In this document: piece after piece, positions 27,244-35,761 of the stretch
Layout: each line of letters starts with the position of its first letter
Numbering within the stretch: the stretch's first letter is position 1
Origin: Deltaproteobacteria bacterium
GTDB taxonomy: Bacteria > Desulfobacterota > Binatia > UBA9968
Assembly: GCA_005879605.1 (NCBI GenBank)
Contig: VBKE01000035.1
Location: 1 to 52,054, forward strand
Reading direction: 5' to 3'
DNA: 52,054 nt
Made by a program: the position numbers and the translations under genes
Notes under the pieces: model-generated
The model's database searches: none
The model's input: only the letters and a program-made list of their open reading frames with translations
Told to the model about the DNA's origin: nothing

Positions 27244-27991
27244 TTTCTTCTAACTCCTTGAAGGTGGTTCGTATGTAATCCGCGGCCGCCTTGGCCACCC
27301 CTTCCAGGAATGCTTTCGCCTTCTCGACACTCGCCTTTTCTGGCTCGCCGTACCACCCGGTGGGTGCCAGCTCTCGGATATCTTTCAAAAAAGGATAAGC
27401 GGCTCTGCCCCGGCGGAGGCCATCGATTTTTTTTGCTCTCTCAGAAGACGAAGAATTGATAGCGCGCTCCAGATGAACGATAGAGGGATCATAGGCGAGA
27501 ACGGGCAGCACCTCCAACTCCCCACCGTGGGTCAGGCCGCACTCCTTGCCGAATAGTTCAAGAGCGATGTAGCAGGCTTGAACCACCAGCACGCGCACGC
27601 CAAAGCGCTGCTGGGCGGAGACGGCTGCGAGGTTCATCGACGAGGTATTGCCTTCGTGCCAGTTGAGAAAAACGATCTTCCCAGCGCCGTGCTGCGCCAG
27701 GCTGGCGCAAATATCTTCCACTACCGCGATGAATGTCTGGGGCTGCAGCGTCAAGGTCCCGGCAAAAGACATGTGAAACGGAGTCACACCGACGGGACAG
27801 AAAGGGACGAGCAAGCCATCCACCTCTTCGGCGACTCTCTGGCCGATCACCAATGACGCGAGATAGTCCGTGCCGCATGGAAGATGCGGGCCGTGCTGCT
27901 CCACGCTCCCCATGGGAATAATGGCGAGGCCGCTCCGTTTGAGGATGGCCTCGGCCTCGGGTTGAGTCATCTTAAGCAGCGACGGTCTCAT
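27236..27991 (-). CDS. Creatininase family amidohydrolase
   Basis: A 251-residue metal-dependent amidohydrolase. Expected ligands are Glu31 and His33 in GSVEQHGPHLPCGTD, with Asp42. His112 is in NWHEGN, and THGGELEV (His155 and a following Glu) matches the HAGE-type motif. The family hydrolyses cyclic or linear amides such as creatinine or formamide-type metabolites. The ATG overlaps the upstream ABC ATPase stop by four bases (27988-27991), and its own end overlaps the next gene. The substrate is probably the compound imported by the adjacent ABC system. Confidence 0.88.
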   Translation of the reverse strand: MRPSLLKMTQPEAEAILKRSGLAIIPMGSVEQHGPHLPCGTDYLASLVIGQRVAEEVDGLLVPFCPVGVTPFHMSFAGTLTLQPQTFIAVVEDICASLAQHGAGKIVFLNWHEGNTSSMNLAAVSAQQRFGVRVLVVQACYIALELFGKECGLTHGGELEVLPVLAYDPSIVHLERAINSSSSERAKKIDGLRRGRAAYPFLKDIRELAPTGWYGEPEKASVEKAKAFLEGVAKAAADYIRTTFKELEENG

Positions 27992-28791
27992 GCCGTAATT
28001 GCCACCTGCGGGACATCGTCGTGCAGCTCCTCGGCAATGATCTGTTCGAGCTCTTCCTCGTGGCGAATAAAGGCTGCGGAAAGCCGCTGGCGTGGACGGG
28101 GAAGTTTGACGTCGATGATGGTTCTTACCCTCGATGGACGCCGGCTCAAGACCACGATTCGATCCGACAGAAAGACCGCCTCGCGCACGCTGTGAGTGAC
28201 GAAGAGAATGGTCTTCTGTGTCTCGGACCAGATGTCGACCAGCATCTGCTGCAAGCTACTGCGGGTCTGCGCATCCAATGCGCCGAAGGGCTCGTCCATC
28301 AGCAGCAGCTCCGGAGAGTATGCCAATGCGCGGGCAATCCCGACGCGCTGTTTCATGCCGCCGGAGAGACGATGAGGGAAAATTTTTTCGAACTCCTCCA
28401 GCTTGACCATCTTCAAATAGCGCTGAACGATGCCGTCGTGCTCAGCGCTAGGAATTCCCTTCATCTTCAGCCCAAAGCAAATGTTATTGCGAACGGTGAG
28501 CCAAGGAAACAGGGCGAATTCTTGAAAGACGACGCCGCGGTCCAACCCAGGGCCGCTCACCGGCCTTCCCTCGAGCAGCACTTCACCCGAAGTCTTATCG
28601 TAGAGACCCGCGAGGATCATGAGCAGAGTCGATTTGCCACAGCCGCTGGGACCGATGATTGTGACCAGCTCCCCTTCGTTCACTTCTAAGCTAACACCAT
28701 CGATGGCCTTGATCGAGGAGTACCTGCCAAATCCTTCGTCGATTTGAAACACCTTGGCGAGATTGCGCACGATCAATTTCGGTTGGGCCAT
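27988..28791 (-). CDS. ABC transporter ATP-binding protein (SsuB/TauB-like)
   Basis: A 267-residue ATPase with Walker A GPSGCGKST, signature LSGGMKQR, Walker [13 protein letters not shown] and the H-loop in FVTHSVREA. It energises the importer formed with the permease (28874) and binding protein (29870). Four-base overlap with the creatininase gene couples import to metabolism. It is the second importer of this class in the window and is not identical to the 19202 copy. Confidence 0.92.
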   Translation of the reverse strand: MAQPKLIVRNLAKVFQIDEGFGRYSSIKAIDGVSLEVNEGELVTIIGPSGCGKSTLLMILAGLYDKTSGEVLLEGRPVSGPGLDRGVVFQEFALFPWLTVRNNICFGLKMKGIPSAEHDGIVQRYLKMVKLEEFEKIFPHRLSGGMKQRVGIARALAYSPELLLMDEPFGALDAQTRSSLQQMLVDIWSETQKTILFVTHSVREAVFLSDRIVVLSRRPSRVRTIIDVKLPRPRQRLSAAFIRHEEELEQIIAEELHDDVPQVAITA

Positions 28792-28873
28792 GACGGTTAA
28801 TTAAAGGATGAAAGATGGGGGGCGAAGGATGAAGCATCCCCGCGGATTTTTTCATCCGTCTGCCTTGAATCTT

Positions 28874-29719
28874 TCACAGCTCCCTTACCATACCCCAACG
28901 CTGGACGGTAAAAATCTCAAGAGAGCGCAGCGCCACACGTTCAAGCAAAAATCCCAGCACGCCGATGACGATCACTCCGGCGTACATGACGTCGGAAGCG
29001 AGAAACGCGCGCGCTTCGAAGATGCGAAAGCCGATGCCAGTGCCGATGGAAGCAAGCATCTCGCCGGCCACCAGAATGCGCCAGGCGCGCGAAAAGCCCT
29101 GGCGGTAACCCGTGATGATCGCGGGAAGCGCGGCGGGCAGCAGGATCTTATAGAAAAGCGGATAACCGCTGGCGCCCAGCGCCCGCCCGGCGTTGATTAA
29201 AGAGATATCGACGCTCTTTACTCCAGCCCACGTGTTGAGCATGATGCTCAGACTCGCCTCGAAGGCGAGAGTGAAGATGATCGCCTTCTCCGACAAGCCG
29301 AACCAGAGGATGACAATCGGAAATAGCGCGATTCCTGGTATGGCGAGAAAGAAATTCAGCGGCGGCACGAGCAGCTTTTCAATCCAACGGCTGGTTCCCA
29401 TGAGGAGACCGCTCAGGGTACCGACGATCATCGCAAAGAAAACGCTGGAGAGAAGCCGAGCAAGGGAATGCAAGACGTCTCTGAGAAAAATTCCCTCGAG
29501 CGTTAGCTCCCACATCTTTGTGAAAATCTCTGTGACGGTGGGAAAGAGCGCCGGGTGAATAATTTCAAGCCTGGCCACTCCCTCCCAGATAAGCAAAATG
29601 AGAGCTAAGGGGAGAAAATTCTCGAGGAAAGCGTGGAGGTAATAAAAACGCCAGGCGCGGGCCGCCGGTTTCAGTTCCGCGGCGGTTTCAGAAATGGCCG
29701 CCTCAGTCGCTTTATCCAT
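28874..29719 (-). CDS. ABC transporter permease (SsuC/TauC-like)
   Basis: An inner-membrane permease of 281 residues from ATG 29719 (a TTG six bases upstream is possible). About six hydrophobic segments are visible, and the EAA loop is around LINAGRALGASGYPLFYKILLPAALP. The N-terminus before the first helix is soluble and about 25 residues long. The downstream ATPase starts 82 bases after the stop, and that gap carries a GGATGAAA/TTTCATCC inverted repeat (28806-28857). Confidence 0.9.
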   Translation of the reverse strand: MDKATEAAISETAAELKPAARAWRFYYLHAFLENFLPLALILLIWEGVARLEIIHPALFPTVTEIFTKMWELTLEGIFLRDVLHSLARLLSSVFFAMIVGTLSGLLMGTSRWIEKLLVPPLNFFLAIPGIALFPIVILWFGLSEKAIIFTLAFEASLSIMLNTWAGVKSVDISLINAGRALGASGYPLFYKILLPAALPAIITGYRQGFSRAWRILVAGEMLASIGTGIGFRIFEARAFLASDVMYAGVIVIGVLGFLLERVALRSLEIFTVQRWGMVREL

Positions 29720-29869
29720 CGGCAATGGCTACTTGGCCTTTTCGGCGAACCGGTAATCAATTACCGAACGAATGTCAGGTACGGCTTCTTCCGTCCTCGA
29801 CTGAGAGGCGGGAGAACTCTTCGTTGTCTTTGATGTCTCCATCCTACGTTTCCACAAAGTTGCTATCTT

Positions 29870-30889
29870 TCAACGCTTGGCCGTTGTCGGCTTGATTGCT
29901 CTATCCGCTCGTTCGGCGAAGCTATTATCGACATGTTGCTTGAGATCCGGCAGCTTCTTTAATCTCTTTTGTTCAAACTGTATCTTCGCGCTCTCCATGG
30001 TATCGTCGATATCCGCTTGGGAGACTATAACCCGGTCGTAATTGGTTCCATCGAGTAGCTTTTTCACCGTTTCTTTGGATAGTTTGGTTCCTTCACGGGC
30101 GAAGAACGCCTGCATAAGATGCGCCACCTCGCTTTTGTTGGCATGGATGTAATGCATCGTCCTGGTCCAAGCGTTGACAAATCTTTGCACGGTGTCGCGT
30201 TTGTTTTTGATCATGTCCTCGGTGGTCATCACGAAGAACGGGTAGGTGACGCGTAGCGGCTCGGCCATGTCTTTCGGTTTTAGAATGGTTCGGCCGAGAT
30301 TCTTCTCCAGAATGATCGTCGCAAAGGGGTCCCAGACAACCGCGCCATCGATGCCGCCTGCTTCGAAAGCCGCGGGAATTTGTTCCGCTTCGATGTTTTT
30401 GATCGTAAAGTCGTTCTCGGACAATCCTTTGGTCTTCAAGTAACGAACCCAGACGGTATGAGTCCCGGAGCCGACGCGGACGGCGATAGTTTTTCCCTTG
30501 AGTTCTTCGAGACTCTGAGTGGCGGTATCCTTTACCGGAACGATGATATAGCCGGCAAAGCCCCACGAGCTCAGCGCCACGACCTTGACCGGGAGATCTC
30601 GCGCCAAGGCCTGGATCGGGCGCACGTTGGCCCCAACGGCAAAATCCGTGGACCCGCCGATCAGAGCCTGCATAGCGATCTCGCCCGCCGACTCAGGCGT
30701 GGCGTTCATGATCAACCCCTCTTGATCGAAAAAGCCCTTCTCCACGCCCACCACAGAGGTTGTCGCGTAGATGCTTCCCGAATAGTTGAGCCGGACTATC
30801 GGTTTTTTGGTCTGCGCCTTTCCGATGTCGGTCGTGAGGGCGATCAGGCCCAATACCGCGACTAAGGTAACCAATCGCTTCCAGCCCAT
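29870..30889 (-). CDS. ABC transporter substrate-binding protein (NMT1/SsuA-like)
   Basis: A 339-residue periplasmic binding protein and the first gene of a seven-gene operon. The signal peptide core is at residues 6-20, with cleavage near GKA-QT. Fold hallmarks include VVGVEKGFFDQEGL, LIGGSTDFAVG and ELKGKTIAVRVGSG. Its ATG at 30889 follows GGAGG-like sequence (30893-30898 complement). The ligand is unknown; downstream creatininase and oxidoreductase genes point to an amide-containing or hydroxylated small molecule. Confidence 0.9.
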   Translation of the reverse strand: MGWKRLVTLVAVLGLIALTTDIGKAQTKKPIVRLNYSGSIYATTSVVGVEKGFFDQEGLIMNATPESAGEIAMQALIGGSTDFAVGANVRPIQALARDLPVKVVALSSWGFAGYIIVPVKDTATQSLEELKGKTIAVRVGSGTHTVWVRYLKTKGLSENDFTIKNIEAEQIPAAFEAGGIDGAVVWDPFATIILEKNLGRTILKPKDMAEPLRVTYPFFVMTTEDMIKNKRDTVQRFVNAWTRTMHYIHANKSEVAHLMQAFFAREGTKLSKETVKKLLDGTNYDRVIVSQADIDDTMESAKIQFEQKRLKKLPDLKQHVDNSFAERADRAIKPTTAKR

Positions 30890-30981
30890 GTATCCTCCTC
30901 TGAAAAATGTATTGTTACAGCCGATAGTGGCGGTGCGTCCGGCACTCTATCTATCCCAAAAGATCCTTGTTAACAAGGTTT

Positions 30982-31090
30982 TCAGGAATCCTCCCGCGCA
31001 GTACCCGGATCACTTCGGAGACGGCCGAGCATGCGCCGCTCCACGTCGAGATTGCCGTAGCGCGTACCCAGGATCGCGACTTTGATTCGT
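30982..31090 (-). pseudogene. Fragment resembling the N-terminus of a D-2-hydroxyacid dehydrogenase
   Basis: On the minus strand a short stretch reads IKVAILGTRYGNLDVERRML, which looks like the opening beta-strand and the DxERxxL helix of D-isomer 2-hydroxyacid dehydrogenases. After about 35 codons it hits a stop. No ATG of its own is seen, and the rest of the gene is absent. It lies between threonine synthase and the importer operon. It is best seen as a remnant, with modest confidence because the similarity is short. Confidence 0.3.
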
Positions 31091-31129
31091 GCTGATCGGC
31101 TCACGGATGTGCCGCGAAACGTTTGACTG

Positions 31130-32326
31130 CTAGGTTGAAACGGAGCCTTCGCGTTTTTGCGCTGCTTGCAGAACGTCCAGGTATTTGAGTCCCGAGGCGG
31201 TGTTAAAGAGCACCACCTCGTCCGTCGGCTTGACCCAGCCATTTTGCATCAAGCGGCGAAGAGCTGCGGCGCAAGCCGCTCCCTCCGGGCAGAAAAAAAT
31301 TCCCTCGGCTCGTCCCAGGCGAGGGATCTCGGCTATTATCTCTTCATCGCTGACGCTCAGGGCCGTGCCGTTGCTCTCACGCAGCGCGCGCAACATCAAA
31401 AAATCAGCGACCGCCTGTGGGACGCGCAAACCCGAAGCAACCGTCTTGGCGTTCTGCCAAGGCTCGGCAGTCTCCCTGCCCTCGCCAAAAGCCTTGACGA
31501 TCGGGGCGCAGCCGCTGGCCTGAACCGAAACCATCCGTGGCCGTTTACTCCCGATCCAACCGAGTTCCTCCATTTCCTGAAATGCTTTCCACATGCCGAT
31601 CAGCCCCGTGCCGCCCCCGGTGGGATAGATGATCACGTCCGGCAAGGTCCAGTTGAGCTGCTCGGCGATCTCGTATCCCATCGTCTTTTTCCCTTCCACG
31701 CGGTACGGTTCCTTGAGTGTCGAGATATCAAACCAACCCTCGGCCGTCTTCCTCTCATTGATGATCCGGCCGCAATCGTTGATGAGCCCATCCACCAGTG
31801 TGAGCCGGGCGCCGTATTGCTGCACTTCGATCTGGTTGGCAATCGGCGTGTCCCGGGGCATGAAGACATGGGCTTCGATGCGAGCGCGCGCCGCATAAGC
31901 AGCCAGTGAACCGCCGGCATTTCCCGCAGACGGAATGGCGGCCTTTTTTACGCCCAATTCTTTGGCGCGCGAAATGGCGAGTGAAAGGCCTCTATCTTTA
32001 AAAGATCCGGTCGGATTCTGTGCCTCATCTTTTATCCAAAGCCGCTTTAACCCAAGCTCGCCTGCCAGCGATTTGGCCGGAAGCAGCGGCGTGAAGCCTT
32101 CTCCTAATGACACGAGATTCGCGTCATCTCGCAGCGGCAGAAGCTCGCGGTAGCGCCAGAGCGAGGAAACGCGCCCTTGAAGGGATGATATGCTGAAATT
32201 CGCAGAGGCTTTCTTCAGGTCGTAGCGCACCAACAGCGGCGAGCCGCATGTACAGAGGTTGAGCAACCTAGATAGGGGGAAGCGATGATCGCAGCGCGGA
32301 CAAATAATTTCTTGTGCAAGCGTCAT
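31130..32326 (-). CDS. thrC: Threonine synthase (PLP-dependent)
   Basis: A 398-residue type II-fold PLP enzyme converting O-phosphohomoserine to threonine. The N-terminal zinc-ribbon-like Cys residues are 9, 12, 25 and 27 (CPRC and CTCG). The PLP Lys110 lies in NPTGSFKDRGLSLA, and the phosphate-binding loop is YPTGGGTGLIG. The pattern is typical of archaeal-like/short threonine synthases. Some paralogues act on other hydroxy-amino-acid phosphates, so the symbol is likely but not certain. ATG 32326. Confidence 0.85.
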   Translation of the reverse strand: MTLAQEIICPRCDHRFPLSRLLNLCTCGSPLLVRYDLKKASANFSISSLQGRVSSLWRYRELLPLRDDANLVSLGEGFTPLLPAKSLAGELGLKRLWIKDEAQNPTGSFKDRGLSLAISRAKELGVKKAAIPSAGNAGGSLAAYAARARIEAHVFMPRDTPIANQIEVQQYGARLTLVDGLINDCGRIINERKTAEGWFDISTLKEPYRVEGKKTMGYEIAEQLNWTLPDVIIYPTGGGTGLIGMWKAFQEMEELGWIGSKRPRMVSVQASGCAPIVKAFGEGRETAEPWQNAKTVASGLRVPQAVADFLMLRALRESNGTALSVSDEEIIAEIPRLGRAEGIFFCPEGAACAAALRRLMQNGWVKPTDEVVLFNTASGLKYLDVLQAAQKREGSVST

Positions 32327-32457
32327 GCATCCCTCGTTCCGAGCGTCATCGCAAATAATTCTCTACGCCGCCTGAAATTAGGTTACGATGCCATGCTTGT
32401 CAACAACCATGCTTGACAACTATGGCTCTACGGATGATAGATGACCAAAGCAAATTC

Positions 32458-32910
32458 TTAGAAGAGTCCCGGAATCCAGCGCTTCACAGATTTTGTATAG
32501 TCGATGTAGGTTTGGCCGAGGCGGTCAGCTAGTTTCCTTTCGTCCACGAGAACTCGGGCGTGAAACCAGATGGCAACGCCAATGGTGATCGCTGCAGCGA
32601 GCCACGACCGTAGCGTAAATGTGAGTCCAGTTAGAAAAATGAGGTGGCCAAGATACATCGGGTTGCGCGTATAGGCGTAAGGGCCGGATGAAACCAAATG
32701 TTCCGGCGGCGTTTCGAGGCCTGGGCCACCACCGCCATGTTTGAGGCGATAGAGCCCGCATAGGCGGTATTGGAGGTAACCCCAGATCATCAACGAGAGA
32801 AAGAGCGGATGGAAAAGCAAGTTGCCGCGGTTAATTACGTATTCCCAAATCAGTGTGATGACCGGATACAGTATGAAAGTTCTCACGGGCGTGCGACTAA
32901 TAAATCTCAT
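32458..32910 (-). CDS. Isoprenylcysteine carboxylmethyltransferase-like (ICMT/PEMT) membrane methyltransferase
   Basis: A 150-residue integral membrane protein with about four helices. It has the ICMT/PEMT C-terminal signatures SSGPYAYTRNPMYLG and VDERKLADRLGQTYIDY, which bind S-adenosylmethionine in the family. Bacterial members are mostly uncharacterised; lipids or small thiols are possible substrates. It stands alone, 131 bases from threonine synthase and divergent from the TauE/SafE gene. Confidence 0.85.
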   Translation of the reverse strand: MRFISRTPVRTFILYPVITLIWEYVINRGNLLFHPLFLSLMIWGYLQYRLCGLYRLKHGGGGPGLETPPEHLVSSGPYAYTRNPMYLGHLIFLTGLTFTLRSWLAAAITIGVAIWFHARVLVDERKLADRLGQTYIDYTKSVKRWIPGLF

Positions 32911-33013
32911 GAAATCTTACTTCTTTAGGTTCTAAATTTTTCCAAGACCTGTCGTCGATCGAAACTCCCCTTTTCAGTGCCGCAACCGGCTCATACAACA
33001 CCGCCCGGCTAAA

Positions 33014-33766
33014 ATGTCTTTCGATCTCACAAACGTCCTTGTCGGTCTCGCGCTTCTGTTGGCCGGCTTTGTCAAAGGGGCTTCGGGAATGGGCTTCCCG
33101 TTGATTGCAACACCGACGGTGGCTCTATTGTTAGATATTCGCGTCGCCATCACTATACTCATCATCCCCAACATCGTCATGGATGTTGCACAAGTCTTTC
33201 GCGGCGGATTTCCTTTTGCAGTGATTCGGCGCTTTGGATGGTTTGCCCTGACAACGCTTATCGGTGTTTTTTTGGGCACCAAAGTTCTCGTTACCTTGCC
33301 GCTCTGGCTACTGAACTTCTGCCTCGGCGTGATGGTTCTGGTTTTTGTGGTGTCGACCTGGCTTCGTTTCGAGTTTACAATTTCACCGTTACTGGAAAAA
33401 AAGCTTGCGCTGCCAGCGGGATTGGTCAGCGGGTTTCTCAATGGCATGACAAACGCCGCCGGCCCCGCGCTGGCCATCTATCTCTACAGTCTGAGGCTCC
33501 CGAAAAGAGAATTTATCAAATCCATTGCCACGATTTTCATCATCACCAAGCTAAGCCAATTGATCGCCGTTTCGACCTGGAATCTCTTTAACCGGCAAAC
33601 GTTAACTTTATCGTTGGGAGTGACTTTGTTTGTTTTGCTTGGATTTTACGGCGGCCTGAAAATTCAGGACCACATCAACCAACAAAATTTCAGTCGCGGC
33701 CTGATATTTTTATTGTTTCTCATCGGTGTAATCTTGGTCTTTCGGGCACTCACGCAGCCTGCGTGA
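33014..33766 (+). CDS. TauE/SafE family sulfite/anion exporter
   Basis: A 250-residue membrane protein with about eight hydrophobic segments in two repeats. It shows family patterns such as FVKGASGMGFPLIATP and the later GLVSGFLNGMTNAAGPALAIYLYS (key block GFLNGMTNAAGP). The family exports sulfite, sulfonates or related C2/C3 anions, or imports them. The start is ATG 33014. Its stop is only eight bases from the convergent MetE-like gene. Confidence 0.88.
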   Translation: MSFDLTNVLVGLALLLAGFVKGASGMGFPLIATPTVALLLDIRVAITILIIPNIVMDVAQVFRGGFPFAVIRRFGWFALTTLIGVFLGTKVLVTLPLWLLNFCLGVMVLVFVVSTWLRFEFTISPLLEKKLALPAGLVSGFLNGMTNAAGPALAIYLYSLRLPKREFIKSIATIFIITKLSQLIAVSTWNLFNRQTLTLSLGVTLFVLLGFYGGLKIQDHINQQNFSRGLIFLLFLIGVILVFRALTQPA

Positions 33767-33774
33767 GGATTCAC

Positions 33775-34878
33775 TTAACCCCATAGAGCTTGAGCTGTCT
33801 TAACGATGAGATCCAGTTTCTTTCGTTGATCTTCGACGGAGATCTTGTTGCCGATGATAGAAGAAGCGAAGCCGCATTGTGGGCTGAGCCCAAGTCGCTC
33901 CATCGGAATATACCGGCCGGCTTCGGCAATGCGCTGCGCAAAAACTTCCAACGATTCAAGCGCCGGCTTTTTGGTCGTGATCAATCCGAGAATGACAAAT
34001 TTGTCCTCCGGCACATCCCTAAGCGGCGCAAAAGAGCCAGAGCGCGCATCGTCGTATTCCAACAGCAGCCGTTGTGCGTTCAGTTTGCGAAATAACTCGC
34101 GGCTGATCGAGCCATAGCTACCTTCTGACAGCCACCGGCTGCCCTGGTTGCCGCGTCAGATATGAAAGCCGAAGGTCACGTCCGGAAAACCATCCATGAC
34201 GGCGTTGTCCAACTCTAGGCCTCGACCCAGCCATCGATCCAAGCTCCAGCCCTGCCCTTCATAAAAACCGCGGGTCTTGGGATCGAGCAGAAGACCGTAG
34301 TGCGGCGCGTCAATTTGAACGTAAGAGGCGCCCAAGCGAACCAGCTCTTTGACCTCGTCACGCAATATTTGAACTATGTCGGCGAGGAAGCTATCGAGCG
34401 TCGGATAAGCAGCCTTCGAGTGTCTAGCGGACCAAAAGTTGGCCCACAGCCCCGGGCTAGGAAGCGTTATTTTGGGAATTCGGTTCGTTTTGCTCTTCAG
34501 ATAGGAAAATTCGTCCGCCGACAGATAACGAAGACGCTTCAGTTTTGCGACGGCGCCGAGCCGTCGTGGCCGGCGTGTTCTCTCCACGCCTTGCTCGTCG
34601 TGCCACTCGCCCCAAAGAAAAGCGTCGAGATCAAATTCACCGAAGCCGCTAACGGCAGCCGTCATCTGGCTCTGAAACGATTGCCGGCGCATCTCGCCGT
34701 CGGTCACGATTTTCAAGCCGACGCTCTCTTGCAAAGCGACAGCGTCATCGACGGCCCGGTCTTCGATCAATTTGAATTCAGCAGCAGTGATGGCTCCAGC
34801 GGCGAGTCGCTGTTGAGCCGCAAGCAGCTCCGGTGGGCGGAGAAGGCTCCCGACGACATCAGCGTGAATGGTGATCAC
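33775..34878 (-). CDS. MetE-like (cobalamin-independent methionine synthase-type) protein with in-frame UGA at a conserved Cys
   Basis: A 367-codon reading frame for a methionine-synthase-II-like zinc protein (UROD/MetE fold). It opens IHADVVGSLLRPPELL, and its C-terminal half keeps YDDARSG, LGLITTKKPALE and LSPQCGFAS. At codon 241 (34158-34156) the frame reads FGFHI-UGA-RGN, where relatives have Cys (HxCRGN, a zinc ligand with the preceding His). The same frame continues without damage to the normal end. Two readings are possible: Sec insertion (a hairpin with GGU loop lies at 34127-34143) or a TGC/TGT to TGA nonsense mutation giving a split pseudogene. The ATG at 34878 begins MITIHADV. Confidence 0.7.
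34127..34143 (-). promoter_or_regulatory. Candidate SECIS-like hairpin after the in-frame UGA
   Basis: On the minus strand GGCAGCC (34143-34137) pairs with GGCTGTC (34133-34127), seven pairs including one G-U, around a GGU loop. The loop starts 19 bases after the UGA, a spacing compatible with bacterial SECIS elements, which often show G and U in the apical loop. The hairpin could also be a by-product of the coding sequence, so the call is tentative. Confidence 0.4.
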
Positions 34879-34942
34879 AGTTGACTGATTTGAGTTTCCG
34901 GTTACTTACTTGAACCCTACAGAAACCTGAAAGCGAAACGAG

Positions 34943-35618
34943 CTACAACGCCGGAGCAAAAAGGTTATCAGGCAAACTCTGAACGTATTCTATGGCTTCC
35001 TTGAGCGATATGACGTCGGCGTACTTCATGGCCATGTCGAAGAGATTGATTTTATGGGAGGCCTGACCACGGTCGAAGACGCACTCTTCAATCACCGAAA
35101 CCTTGAGATTGTATGAAAAAGCGTCGATCACGCTGGCGCGTACGCAGCCGCTGGTCGTGGTGCCGGTAACCAACACGCTATCGGCGTGGACCTCGTTGAG
35201 CATGCTGATCAGAGGCGTGCCGAAAAAAGCGCTGGGCTTTTGCTTGCGGACGACAATGTCACCCGCCTGCGGTGCAATCTCCTCGACAATTTCGTTGCCC
35301 TTGTCCTACGCTTCCGTCATGTCTTCGCTCGAGCGGTTGTTTTTTGCTTGCCAGCGTCCAAAGGCGATTGTGTTGGTCCGATCATCGTGCCCGGTCGTGT
35401 AAAAGTCGATGGACGCCTTCCCATCCTTCCGCACCGCAGCTGTTGCGAAACCGTTTCACGGATTCCAAGATCGGTTCGGGTTTGTCGCCGACAAAATTGT
35501 AGTTCACATCAATCACTAATACCGCCGGCCTTTGGCCGAAACCGGCGCGTTTGCCGTAGCCTGAGAGAGCAAAAACCTGTTGATCGCGTTGTGTCAGAAC
35601 ATCATCCCATGTCGCCAT
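34943..35618 (-). pseudogene. Isochorismatase/N-carbamoylsarcosine amidase-family gene, frameshifted and interrupted
   Basis: The N-terminal part (35618 to about 35405) opens MATWDDVLTQRDQQ and has VLVIDVNYNFVGDKPEP (catalytic Asp). The C-terminal part has VVRKQKPSAFFGT (Lys) and VTGTTTSGCVRASVIDA (Cys), so the whole cysteine-hydrolase triad was once encoded. The frame changes near 35405, where about 15 residues before IDFYTTGHDDRTN seem missing, and a TAG lies at 35308-35306. Two independent lesions indicate a dead gene. It was probably upstream of the MetE-like gene in one operon. Original activity is not assignable beyond the family. Confidence 0.8.
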
Positions 35619-35761
35619 GGTTTCCTCCTATTCTTTAAAGCCGGAGAACATAATAAATGTTGGGGTTTGTCAAGCTGGGCGCATTGCCGGTTGACGCAAA
35701 ACCAATCAATCCTCTATAAGCACTGGATTCCGATGTTTCTCGTGGGAGGTTAAACACAGAG

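Noticed and set aside
28806..28857. GGATGAAA/TTTCATCC inverted repeat between ATPase and permease
   Set aside because: Short arms in a low-complexity stretch; noted in the permease entry but not called as an element.
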